Part shown: positions 1 to 5,946 of the stretch, in pieces
Layout of the letters: every line of letters begins with the position of its first letter
Numbering within the stretch: position 1 is the first letter of the stretch
Assembly: GCA_025455285.1 (NCBI GenBank)
Contig: JALOMU010000010.1
Span: forward strand, 1-11,565
DNA length: 11,565 bases
Origin: Flavihumibacter sp.
Lineage (GTDB): Bacteria; Bacteroidota; Bacteroidia; Chitinophagales; Chitinophagaceae
Reading direction: 5' to 3'
The notes under the pieces: model-generated
The model's database searches: none
The model's input: only the letters and a program-made list of their open reading frames with translations
What the model was told of the DNA's origin: nothing
Made by a program: the position numbers and the translations under genes

Positions 1-270
1 GGTATCTCTGCCATTGGTAAGTTCCAGCAGGTTGTAAACTCCCGGATAGGTACCTGTTAAGGTAGTCCAGCCGGTGGAATCCGAACCCATATTAATTTGA
101 ATCTCTTTAATTTCTACCCAAACCTCTTTGATGTTGTGATTGGGAGCATCGGTGAGTCTGATTTCGATGCGGGCATCATTGGGATTAGCATCCTCCTGCT
201 GGCTGCAGGCCACCAATAAAAAGGCAAGGCCTGTTCCCAGAAGAAGGGATTGTAATACGCTTGTTTTCAT
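1..270 (-). CDS. DUF4382-like lipoprotein, 3' part outside window
   Basis: Reading the minus strand from the ATG at 270 gives 90 open codons that run off the left edge, so only the N-terminal part is present. The first 22 residues form a lipoprotein signal: MKTS start, a hydrophobic core, then lipobox LVAC with Cys22, followed by SQQED, an acidic stretch of the kind found after the lipid Cys in surface-exposed Bacteroidota lipoproteins. The mature part begins IEIRLTDAPNHNIKEVWVEI and continues with a GVYNLLELTNG segment. I recognise this pattern (LTDAP near the start, a VxVxIxEIQI strand, GW.TL, then YNLLxLTNG) as that of DUF4382, a beta-sandwich domain of unknown function in exported bacterial proteins. 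It is divergently transcribed from the GGT-like gene. No enzymatic role can be proposed. The lipoprotein call is firm; the family call comes from memory of the motif. Confidence 0.75.
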   Translation of the reverse strand, partial: MKTSVLQSLLLGTGLAFLLVACSQQEDANPNDARIEIRLTDAPNHNIKEVWVEIKEIQINMGSDSTGWTTLTGTYPGVYNLLELTNGRDT

Positions 271-274
271 AAGT

Positions 275-291
275 AACAATATTTTATTGTT
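275..291. repeat. AT-only inverted repeat next to the lipoprotein start
   Basis: AACAATA (275-281), loop TTT, TATTGTT (285-291) is a perfect 7-bp inverted repeat, four bases upstream of the ATG at 270. In the lipoprotein mRNA it would be a weak hairpin in the leader; as DNA it could be an operator half-site pair. It has no T-run and is not terminator-like. In an AT-rich intergenic region a chance origin is possible. Confidence 0.35.
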
Positions 292-347
292 GTAAGTGGT
301 CTTCCCAAAACTGTTCCAAACTAAAAAAATGTGAATAAGTTAAGAGG

Positions 348-355
348 TATATTTG
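348..355 (+). promoter_or_regulatory. Candidate -7 element for the GGT-like gene
   Basis: TATATTTG at 348-355 matches all fixed positions of the Bacteroidota -7 consensus TAnnTTTG. It would start transcription near 360, leaving a leader of about 30 bases before the ATG at 391. I found no convincing TTG at the expected -33 distance, so the promoter is only half supported. Three GTTAA copies (339-343, 355-359, 365-369) surround the element. Confidence 0.35.
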
Positions 356-390
356 TTAAAGCTCGTTAACACATTTTGAAAAATTGCTGT

Positions 391-2226
391 ATGAAAAATG
401 CTCTTCTTATATTGTTCGTATTGCCGTTAGGGTTAGTAGCGCAGCCTACACAGAAACCCGTATTACATGGGAAAAACTGGATGGCAATAACTGGAAAGCC
501 GTTGGCGGCCACGGCAGGTGCCTCGGTATTTCAAAAAGGTGGTAATGCAGTAGATGCTGCCTGCGCTATGCTTGCGGCAACCTGTACCATGTGGGATGTT
601 TTAAGTTGGGGAGGGGAAACGCAGGCACTGATCTATCATCCCAAACTCAAAAAAGTAATTGGAATAAATGCATTGGGAGTAGCGCCAACAGGAGCAACAC
701 CTGAGTTTTTCAAAGCAAAAGGATATGATTTTCCTCCAGAGTATGGTCCGTTGGCAGCGGTTACCCCCGGTACCCCTGGTGGATTGTGTACCATGCTGGC
801 TGAATACGGAACGATGAGCCTTGCAGAAGTGCTGGCACCGGCCATGGAACTGGCGGCAGGGTACCCTATTGAGGCACAAACAGCGAACAGTATTGAACGG
901 GAGAAAAAAAGAATTAAGGAGTGGCCCTATTCTTCAAAAGTATTTCTACCGCATAAAGGGCAGGAGCGGGAAGCGCCGGAAGCCGGCGAAATCTTTGTTC
1001 AAGCCGATTTATTAAAGACGCTTCAAAAAATGGTGGAAGCGGAGAAGGCGGCGCTAAAAAAGGGGAAGAACAGGAAAGAGGCTATTTATGCAGCCTATGA
1101 TCGCTTTTACAAAGGAGATATTGCGGATGAGTTTGTAAGAGGCAGCAAGGAACAGGGCGGACTTATAACCAAACAGGATTTATCAAATTGGAAAGTATTA
1201 ATCGAGGAGCCATTGCAGGTAAATTATAAAGGCATTGAAGTGTACAAATTATCGCAATGGACACAGGGCCCGATGTTGTTGCAGAGTTTACAATTACTGA
1301 AACAGGTGGACCTTAAATCCATGGGCTATAATTCTGCTCGTTATATTCATACGGTGTATCAGGCATTGAATCTTTCTTTTGCGGATCGCGATTTTTACTA
1401 TGGTGACCCCTATTTTCCGCCTGCTGAGCCCATTAAAGGAATGTTATCTGAGTCATATGCGAGGGAACGGTTGAAGTTTTTGCTCACAGAAAAAAATGAT
1501 CCGGCAATTGTGCCGGGTGATCCCTATCCGCACCAGGGTGAAGTGAATCCATTTAAAAATGAATTAGAAAAATGGACCGGGTTTACAGGAGCTGAAGTAG
1601 TTGCTGCGCCGGATCGTGAGTACCTTGATCAGGTATGGAGAGGCACCACCAGTGTGGAGGCTGCAGATAAAGAAGGATGGGTGGTATCGATAACACCCAG
1701 TGGGGGATGGATACCTGCTTGTATTGCAGGTGAAACCGGTGTTGGCATGAGCCAGCGGATGCAAAGTTTTGTTTGTGATGCATCATTGAATCCGTTTAAT
1801 GTAGTAGCTCCTGGGAAACGCCCCAGAGTAACACTCACACCAACACTTGCCTTGAAAGAAGGAAAGCCATTTTTATCTTTTGCAGTACAGGGTGGGGATA
1901 CACAGGATCAGAACCTGTTGCAATTTTTTTTGAATATGGTTGAGTTTGGCATGAATGTTCAGGAAGCGGCGGAAGCTCCGAATTTCAATACCTATCAATA
2001 TTGGTTATCGCTGGGAGGAAAGGATCGGAAGCCGAAGCCTGGCCATTTATTATTGCATAACAGTACGCCTGATTGGATACGAAAAGAATTAAGAGACAAA
2101 GGCTATATCCTGCGTTTTGAACCAAGAACTTCCGGTCCTATCAATGCAATCTGGTTTGATTGGAAACATGGTAGTTTCTGGGGTGGATCCAGTAATCATG
2201 GGGAAGATTATGGAATCGGATGGTGA
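391..2226 (+). CDS. Exported gamma-glutamyltranspeptidase-family Ntn hydrolase
   Basis: A 611-residue member of the gamma-glutamyltransferase superfamily, whose proenzymes cleave themselves into large and small subunits and use the new N-terminal Thr as nucleophile. Visible features are a signal peptide (about residues 1-18, ending LVAQ), the hallmark GGNAVDAA (50-57), an SWGG loop, a TPGTPGG segment (about 125-131) and the processing site GTTSVEAAD with the expected nucleophile Thr419. A KRP motif follows at 476-478. I chose the ATG at 391 because it places the hydrophobic core directly after MKNA; an in-frame TTG at 376 would add five residues (MKNCC). Several residues that bind the glutamyl group in E. 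coli GGT look replaced: there is no Arg in the GINALGVAP segment, the Ser-Ser after KRP is Val-Thr, and SPGG is VQGGD. Hydrolysis of a gamma-glutamyl or other amide bond in the periplasm is likely, but glutathione as substrate is not assured. It converges on the beta-barrel gene with a 19-base 3' overlap. Confidence 0.88.
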   Translation: MKNALLILFVLPLGLVAQPTQKPVLHGKNWMAITGKPLAATAGASVFQKGGNAVDAACAMLAATCTMWDVLSWGGETQALIYHPKLKKVIGINALGVAPTGATPEFFKAKGYDFPPEYGPLAAVTPGTPGGLCTMLAEYGTMSLAEVLAPAMELAAGYPIEAQTANSIEREKKRIKEWPYSSKVFLPHKGQEREAPEAGEIFVQADLLKTLQKMVEAEKAALKKGKNRKEAIYAAYDRFYKGDIADEFVRGSKEQGGLITKQDLSNWKVLIEEPLQVNYKGIEVYKLSQWTQGPMLLQSLQLLKQVDLKSMGYNSARYIHTVYQALNLSFADRDFYYGDPYFPPAEPIKGMLSESYARERLKFLLTEKNDPAIVPGDPYPHQGEVNPFKNELEKWTGFTGAEVVAAPDREYLDQVWRGTTSVEAADKEGWVVSITPSGGWIPACIAGETGVGMSQRMQSFVCDASLNPFNVVAPGKRPRVTLTPTLALKEGKPFLSFAVQGGDTQDQNLLQFFLNMVEFGMNVQEAAEAPNFNTYQYWLSLGGKDRKPKPGHLLLHNSTPDWIRKELRDKGYILRFEPRTSGPINAIWFDWKHGSFWGGSSNHGEDYGIGW

Positions 2227-3107
2227 TGGGCTCGTACGGCTTTATGTCCGGGTTCGTAAATCAGCCGGATGAAAGAACTAAACCGTTCATTTTCTCTTCG
2301 TATAGGGATGCCTGTTACAATTCCAACCATGAAGTTGTCGGCGATGCCTACCCGCATTTGTGGTCGGATAGTCATATCAAAATCATTTTGCCGGAAGGTT
2401 TTGTTGAATTCGAGTCCGATGAAATTTCGGGTGCCGCTGATCATATAATGAAAGTTGCTATTCAGTTGCCAATATGTTTTGGCAGTATAATGCTGAGGTT
2501 TGTGAATAACAGGTCCTGTATAAATGAGGGTGTGGTAATTACTTCCCCAGCGTTTTGCTGCTACCAAAAATGGATTAAAAATGTTTCCCTCAAGTAGATT
2601 GCTTTTACCATACTGATTAAAGGAAGGGAGTTCGAACTCATGAATGTATCCGATTGCTAGCGAAGTATTTGCCTGGTCAGATACGAGTAATGTATATTGA
2701 GTTGCCAGTTTTAAACTGTTCAGGCGGCTTTGTGGAATTGAATTACGATCATTTCCATTCGCCGGATAGTAGAAACTAAAAGGCAATTCAATCTCAAAGC
2801 CAAGCCGGTCGACCGGAGCAAATTCATATTCAACCAATGCGGCATAGGAGTCGTATTTATTGTTGTCGGTGATACCAAGACCAATATTCCATTCCTTTTC
2901 TCCCTTCCGGGCACCAAGGTCGCGGATGAGGTCGATATAGAGTGGTTCTGCATGGAGCACTTTGGGCTTTTGTCTTGGGGATTCCACTTCGGATATATAA
3001 ACGCTATCCAGGATGATTTTCTGAATTTTAACAGAATCGGATTCTGTTTGGGCGCATAATTGGTAAGGAAGGTTCAGGCACATCACCAATACGGTCAGGA
3101 GTCTCAT
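2208..3107 (-). CDS. Outer-membrane beta-barrel protein with HAEPLYIDLIRDLGARKGE motif
   Basis: A 299-residue exported protein. The signal peptide covers about residues 1-19 (cut near LCA|Q). After a short variable stretch comes HAEPLYIDLIRDLGARKGE (about 52-70) followed by KEWNIG. I remember this motif as highly conserved in a Bacteroidota family without an established function, but cannot confirm it by search. The rest alternates polar and hydrophobic residues in strands rich in Tyr, Phe and Gly (for example SYAALVEYEFAP, FIGLEFNKTF, MVGIVTGIPI), as expected of a barrel of roughly ten or more strands in the outer membrane. The C-terminus is histidine-rich (HKAVRAHHHPIP), which hints at metal binding. 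It lies 71 bases downstream of the response-regulator stop on the same strand and may be co-transcribed with it or be its target. The 3' end overlaps the GGT-like gene. Barrel fold is likely; function unknown. Confidence 0.82.
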   Translation of the reverse strand: MRLLTVLVMCLNLPYQLCAQTESDSVKIQKIILDSVYISEVESPRQKPKVLHAEPLYIDLIRDLGARKGEKEWNIGLGITDNNKYDSYAALVEYEFAPVDRLGFEIELPFSFYYPANGNDRNSIPQSRLNSLKLATQYTLLVSDQANTSLAIGYIHEFELPSFNQYGKSNLLEGNIFNPFLVAAKRWGSNYHTLIYTGPVIHKPQHYTAKTYWQLNSNFHYMISGTRNFIGLEFNKTFRQNDFDMTIRPQMRVGIADNFMVGIVTGIPIRRENERFSSFIRLIYEPGHKAVRAHHHPIP

Positions 3108-3178
3108 ACCGCAAATCTATTTTGCCGTATTTTTAAATTCTTTAAAGAACTTGTAAAATAGAATGTTCTAATAATATT
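3108..3178. promoter_or_regulatory. Inverted-repeat-rich gap between regulator and barrel gene
   Basis: This 71-base AT-rich gap holds a perfect 12-bp palindrome TTCTTTAAAGAA (3138-3149), an inverted repeat AGAA-TG-TTCT (3160-3169), and TTCTAAT in direct repeat at 3166-3172 and 3177-3183, 11 bases apart, with the second copy running into the regulator's stop codon. All share TTCT/AGAA half-sites. On the minus strand TAGATTTG (3119-3112) matches the TAnnTTTG -7 element, but it would start transcription almost at the ATG and has no clear -33 partner. The array is a candidate operator or promoter for the barrel gene. Confidence 0.35.
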
Positions 3179-3847
3179 CTAATTTGCCAGCACCCATCCG
3201 GCACGTATGGCATAAAGAACTAAACCAACCCTGCTTTTGACCTGGAGTTTTTCAAAAAGGGCTTCTCTGTACCCATCGATGGTGCGTTCACTTAACTTCA
3301 TGGTGAGTGCAATTTCCTTGTAGGTCATTTCGGAGGCAGCATGGCGGATGAATTCCATTTCACGTTCAGTTAACCGGATGCCAGGCTCTGTTGCTTTTTC
3401 TTCTTTGTGAATAGTATGAACAAGTTTACCTGTTACAAAATCGGAATAATAAAAACCTTTTGTAAAGATTTCATACAGGGCTCTGTGCAATTCAGCTTGT
3501 GTGCAGTCTTTCAGTAAGTATCCTCTGCAGCCTGCCCGGATCATTTGTATTACTGATGCTTCATCATCATTCATGCTAAGTGCCAGTAGTTTGATGTCGG
3601 GGAAACGATTGTTGATTTCACGAGCGGTTTCCACTCCATTTAATACCGGCATATTGATATCCAGAATACAGATATCCGGCAAGTCACTGGATTTTTCTAA
3701 AGCTTCGAGCAATAATTTTCCATTGTTTGCAAGGAGTATAACATTGAATTCCGGGCTGTCATTAATCAGGTAGGAAAGTGACTCTGCGATTAGCCGGTGG
3801 TCATCGGCAATAGCAACTGTATGTTTGGTTTTAAGAGGTGGTTGCAT
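3179..3847 (-). CDS. NarL/LuxR-family response regulator
   Basis: A 222-residue cytoplasmic transcription factor with an N-terminal receiver and a C-terminal LuxR-type helix-turn-helix. Receiver residues are all present: the acidic pair in ADDHRL (Asp15-Asp16), phosphoacceptor Asp63 in ILDINMP, Ser91 in LALSMND, and Lys113 in GYLLKDC. The DNA-binding domain runs from about residue 158 (LTEREMEFI) through the recognition region LSERTIDGYREALFEKL to the end. I chose the ATG at 3847, giving MQPPLKTKHTVAIADD; an in-frame TTG at 3871 would add eight residues with no family support. The start overlaps the kinase stop by 17 bases, so the pair is translationally coupled and is almost certainly cognate. 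Its targets are unknown; the inverted repeats immediately downstream, before the barrel gene, are a candidate binding region. Confidence 0.95.
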   Translation of the reverse strand: MQPPLKTKHTVAIADDHRLIAESLSYLINDSPEFNVILLANNGKLLLEALEKSSDLPDICILDINMPVLNGVETAREINNRFPDIKLLALSMNDDEASVIQMIRAGCRGYLLKDCTQAELHRALYEIFTKGFYYSDFVTGKLVHTIHKEEKATEPGIRLTEREMEFIRHAASEMTYKEIALTMKLSERTIDGYREALFEKLQVKSRVGLVLYAIRAGWVLAN

Positions 3848-4652
3848 GTTGAGGTTGTTTGGGTAAAACAATGTAAATGCGTGTTCCCTTTGAAGGTTCT
3901 GAACTTATTTGTAAAGTGGCACCAATCAATTGGGCTCTTTTCTGAAGGTTCCGGAGTCCGGATCCGGCATCATTTATCGACAGATTTACTAGTTGCTCAT
4001 GATTAAATCCTTTGCCATTATCGGTTATGTTCAGAATAAATGCAGATGCCGTATATTTCATATGAATATGGATTTCAGAAGCCTCTGCATGTTTTAGGAT
4101 ATTATTCAGGATTTCCTGAATCATGCGATAAAGAATGATTTCTTTTTTTGCGTCGATTAGAAAATCATCACCTTCCGTTTCAAATTTGCATTCAATAAGG
4201 GCCGTTTGAGAAATACGATCCAGTTCGAATTTGATGGACTCTCTTAGTCCATAGCTGGCCAGCATGTCGGAGTTCAGACCTTTGGAAAGCATACGGATAT
4301 ATTTGATCACGTCAGCCAATATCAGGTTGGTGTCACGTATACGATTTATGGAAGGGTGTTTTTCCAGTTCTTTTTCGAGAATATTCAAATTGATCCGCGA
4401 TACGCTCAGCAGTTGTCCCATGTTATCATGGATTTCCTGGCTGATATCCCGCAAGGTCTGGTCTCTACTTTCTATTTGGGTTGTCAACACTTCCTTTTCA
4501 TAGTTTTCCTTCATTTGTTCCTGTTCATGTTGAAGGCGAATTCTGCGTTTCTGACTGGAAAGGATGAAGTACACAACGAATGCACTAAGCGTCAGCATAA
4601 TGAAAACGGCGGCCGCCATCGTTAGGATAATTTCTATCTGACTGGCGTTCAT
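3831..4652 (-). CDS. HisKA_3-type sensor histidine kinase with one TM helix
   Basis: A 273-residue membrane-anchored kinase of the NarX/DesK/LiaS class. One TM helix spans about residues 9-32, followed by a basic stop (QKRRIR) and a charged helix, about 36-65, likely a signalling coiled coil. The dimerisation/phosphoacceptor region contains SQEIHDNMGQ with His75. The ATPase domain has the N-box IQEILNNILKHA (about 178-189), G1 box DNGKGF (211-216), a G2 box GSGLRNLQKRA (230-240) and a final GTRIYIVLP strand. There is no extracytoplasmic sensor domain, nor a PAS, GAF or TPR module, so the signal probably arrives through a partner. The 7TM protein, whose stop lies nine bases upstream, is the obvious candidate. 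It should phosphorylate the response regulator whose gene overlaps its 3' end. Confidence 0.94.
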   Translation of the reverse strand: MNASQIEIILTMAAAVFIMLTLSAFVVYFILSSQKRRIRLQHEQEQMKENYEKEVLTTQIESRDQTLRDISQEIHDNMGQLLSVSRINLNILEKELEKHPSINRIRDTNLILADVIKYIRMLSKGLNSDMLASYGLRESIKFELDRISQTALIECKFETEGDDFLIDAKKEIILYRMIQEILNNILKHAEASEIHIHMKYTASAFILNITDNGKGFNHEQLVNLSINDAGSGLRNLQKRAQLIGATLQISSEPSKGTRIYIVLPKQPQHATTS

Positions 4653-4661
4653 GGTAACAAC

Positions 4662-5297
4662 TTATTCTGGCGATGCTTCTTTTTGCAAGCTAAAATTGAC
4701 TACAAAGGAAGCGTAATATAACCATTCCGATACAATCAGAACATATGTTACCATTTTCTGTCCATCAGCACCTAGAAAATTGTGCAATCCTAGTGTAAGG
4801 AAGGAACTGATAGAATGAAGAAGGATACCAATTGCTATCCAAAAACTATGTTGATAAATGGTTTCGTTCCAACTATACTTATCAAACAACCTGGCGATAT
4901 AAAATAAAACAGCCAGTATATGCAGCAGGCAGGTGAGACTGATGATAACTGTGTTCAGCGAATCTTCCGGTGGTTGGAGGTACCTGGCATTGAAGTAGGC
5001 GGCTATCCATACAAAAATGATGGATAGCCGGAAACTTCTTTTCATCCTACCCAGTTGGGGTGCAAGGGTAAGGGTTATAAGGGTATAAAACAGGGGGCGA
5101 AAAACGTGATAGTAAACAAAATTATGATTGTAATATTGTGCCATCAGCCATTCCAGAAGTTCTCCGGCACCTGCTACAAGCAGAATTAATAAAAAATCAT
5201 AGTTGGTTCTGTTAAGCTTTTTTTCTCTTGCAAAACCAATTATAATTCCGATAACAATAATGGAAAGTTTTATGATAGTTGTAATCCAATAATTCAT
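4662..5297 (-). CDS. Seven-TM integral membrane protein in the two-component operon
   Basis: A 211-residue, strongly hydrophobic protein. I count seven likely TM segments at about residues 3-23, 34-55, 65-83, 89-107, 113-138, 149-174 and 183-205, with short loops and no soluble domain. The charged residues REKK (24-27) and RMKR (84-87) favour an N-out orientation with cytoplasmic loops after TM1 and TM3. Notable intramembrane residues are GELLEW in TM2 and His and Trp residues in TM5-TM7. No family is recognised with confidence; the size and seven helices recall the membrane part of 7TM sensor kinases, but without any catalytic domain. The gene lies 13 bases after the small lipoprotein gene and nine bases before the kinase gene, so the three should be on one transcript. 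Inference: a sensor or regulator subunit for the kinase, which has no sensor domain of its own. Confidence 0.85.
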   Translation of the reverse strand: MNYWITTIIKLSIIVIGIIIGFAREKKLNRTNYDFLLILLVAGAGELLEWLMAQYYNHNFVYYHVFRPLFYTLITLTLAPQLGRMKRSFRLSIIFVWIAAYFNARYLQPPEDSLNTVIISLTCLLHILAVLFYIARLFDKYSWNETIYQHSFWIAIGILLHSISSFLTLGLHNFLGADGQKMVTYVLIVSEWLYYASFVVNFSLQKEASPE

Positions 5298-5310
5298 GCT
5301 ATATACCTGA

Positions 5311-5715
5311 TTATGGGTTTTTGCCGCAAACAGTTGGACAAGGATAATAAACTAAATAGATAGAATTTTCGGAACCATCTGATTTCTTTTCAGTATCGGT
5401 AGGTTTGGAACTGGTTGCAAAAAGAATGAATACCGGGCTGGCGTAATCCGGATGTTTGCCATAGTTTACAGCAATTCCTTCTATTCCTGCGGCTTTTCTA
5501 ATTTCATCAATTATGGAAATCGGCAGGTACATGCCATTACGGAAAGCAGTCTTGAAACTTTGATCGGCCTGGTAAGCACGCTCGTATTCGGTGGCTTGTT
5601 CGGCTGTAATTTTAATCGCAATAAATTTTTCATCGGATGGAATGGTAAGTGGTTTGCCTGACTTACATGCGATCACCGCAAATAGACAGAATAGAATAAC
5701 TACAACCTGTTTCAT
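5311..5715 (-). CDS. Small lipoprotein with C-terminal CPTVC cysteine pair
   Basis: A 134-residue predicted lipoprotein: basic start MKQ, hydrophobic core, then lipobox VIAC with Cys17. The mature part of about 117 residues contains a helix-like segment around 37-60 (ITAEQATEYERAY and onward), then GMYLPISIIDEIRKAAGIEG and a beta-like stretch SPVFILFATS. A lysine/serine-rich linker follows, and the chain ends IYLVYYPCPTVCGKNP. Cys126 and Cys130 form a CxxxC pair at the extreme C-terminus, able to form a disulfide or bind a ligand outside the cytoplasm. I do not recognise a named family. It is the first gene of the tight cluster with the 7TM protein, kinase and response regulator, so a periplasmic or surface accessory role in signalling is plausible, but this is inference from position only. 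Confidence 0.82.
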   Translation of the reverse strand: MKQVVVILFCLFAVIACKSGKPLTIPSDEKFIAIKITAEQATEYERAYQADQSFKTAFRNGMYLPISIIDEIRKAAGIEGIAVNYGKHPDYASPVFILFATSSKPTDTEKKSDGSENSIYLVYYPCPTVCGKNP

Positions 5716-5736
5716 GATTGAAAAATTATAAGTTTA

Positions 5737-5769
5737 AAAATATACATAAAAATGCCAGGGTTGATACAA
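5737..5769 (-). promoter_or_regulatory. Candidate promoter of the lipoprotein/two-component operon
   Basis: On the minus strand TTG (5769-5767) is followed after 22 bases by TATATTTT (5744-5737). This fits the Bacteroidota -33 TTG / -7 TAnnTTTG pattern with one mismatch in the -7 element and a slightly long spacer. Transcription would start near 5731, about 15 bases before the ATG at 5715. It partly overlaps the hairpin at 5748-5782. Confidence 0.35.
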
Positions 5770-5782
5770 GTTTATCCCCGGC
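5748..5782 (-). terminator. Weak terminator or attenuator upstream of the operon
   Basis: On the minus strand GCCGGGGATA, loop AACTTG, then TATCAACCCTGGC folds into a ten-pair stem (GATA/TATC, GGG/CCC, GCC/GGC) with an AA bulge and a single T bulge, followed by ATTTTTA. It lies between the stop of the 46-codon ORF (5806) and the lipoprotein ATG (5715). The bulges and a run of only five T make it a weak terminator. It could end the small-gene transcript or attenuate read-through into the operon. Confidence 0.4.
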
Positions 5783-5805
5783 AGTTGGAAGTAAGCACTG
5801 TTTTT

Positions 5806-5946
5806 TCAATAATCATTTCCGTTCATGTCTCTGTCCTGTTGTTTTTTCTGCATCAGCACAATAAACATGGTAATCAGCGTAAGTGCTGCAAGAATCAGCA
5901 TCAACCAGGGGATAGTATGAACAGAAAGATCAAGTAATCGTTTCAT
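5806..5946 (-). CDS. Small single-TM membrane protein (46 aa)
   Basis: A 46-codon ORF from the ATG at 5946 to the TGA at 5806. The product starts MKRLLDLSVHTIPW, has one strong hydrophobic helix at about residues 12-32 (rich in Leu, Ile, Met and Ala), then a basic and polar tail MQKKQQDRDMNGNDY. Positive charges lie on both sides (Lys2/Arg3 and Lys34/Lys35), so the orientation is unclear. The organisation of short N-terminus, one TM helix and charged tail is that of many genuine small membrane proteins and is unlikely for random sequence, but no family is recognised. Upstream codons in this frame offer no alternative start before a stop. The gene lies 90 bases upstream of the lipoprotein/7TM/kinase/regulator cluster on the same strand, with a weak hairpin between. 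It may belong to that system or be independent. Confidence 0.5.
   Translation of the reverse strand: MKRLLDLSVHTIPWLMLILAALTLITMFIVLMQKKQQDRDMNGNDY

Noticed and set aside
376..390. TTG start adding MKNCC to the GGT-like protein
   Set aside because: The ATG at 391 gives a standard signal peptide directly, and ATG is far more likely than TTG.
2220..2597. Plus-strand ORF of 125 codons
   Set aside because: It lies opposite the coding sequence of the beta-barrel gene, has no domain or signal, and starts inside the GGT-like gene's last codons.
3848..3871. TTG start adding eight residues to the response regulator
   Set aside because: The receiver domain begins normally after the ATG at 3847; the extra residues are read in the kinase's coding end and add nothing recognisable.
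5752..5937. Plus-strand ORF of 61 codons
   Set aside because: It is antisense to the 46-codon TM ORF, crosses the hairpin, and its product lacks a coherent topology.
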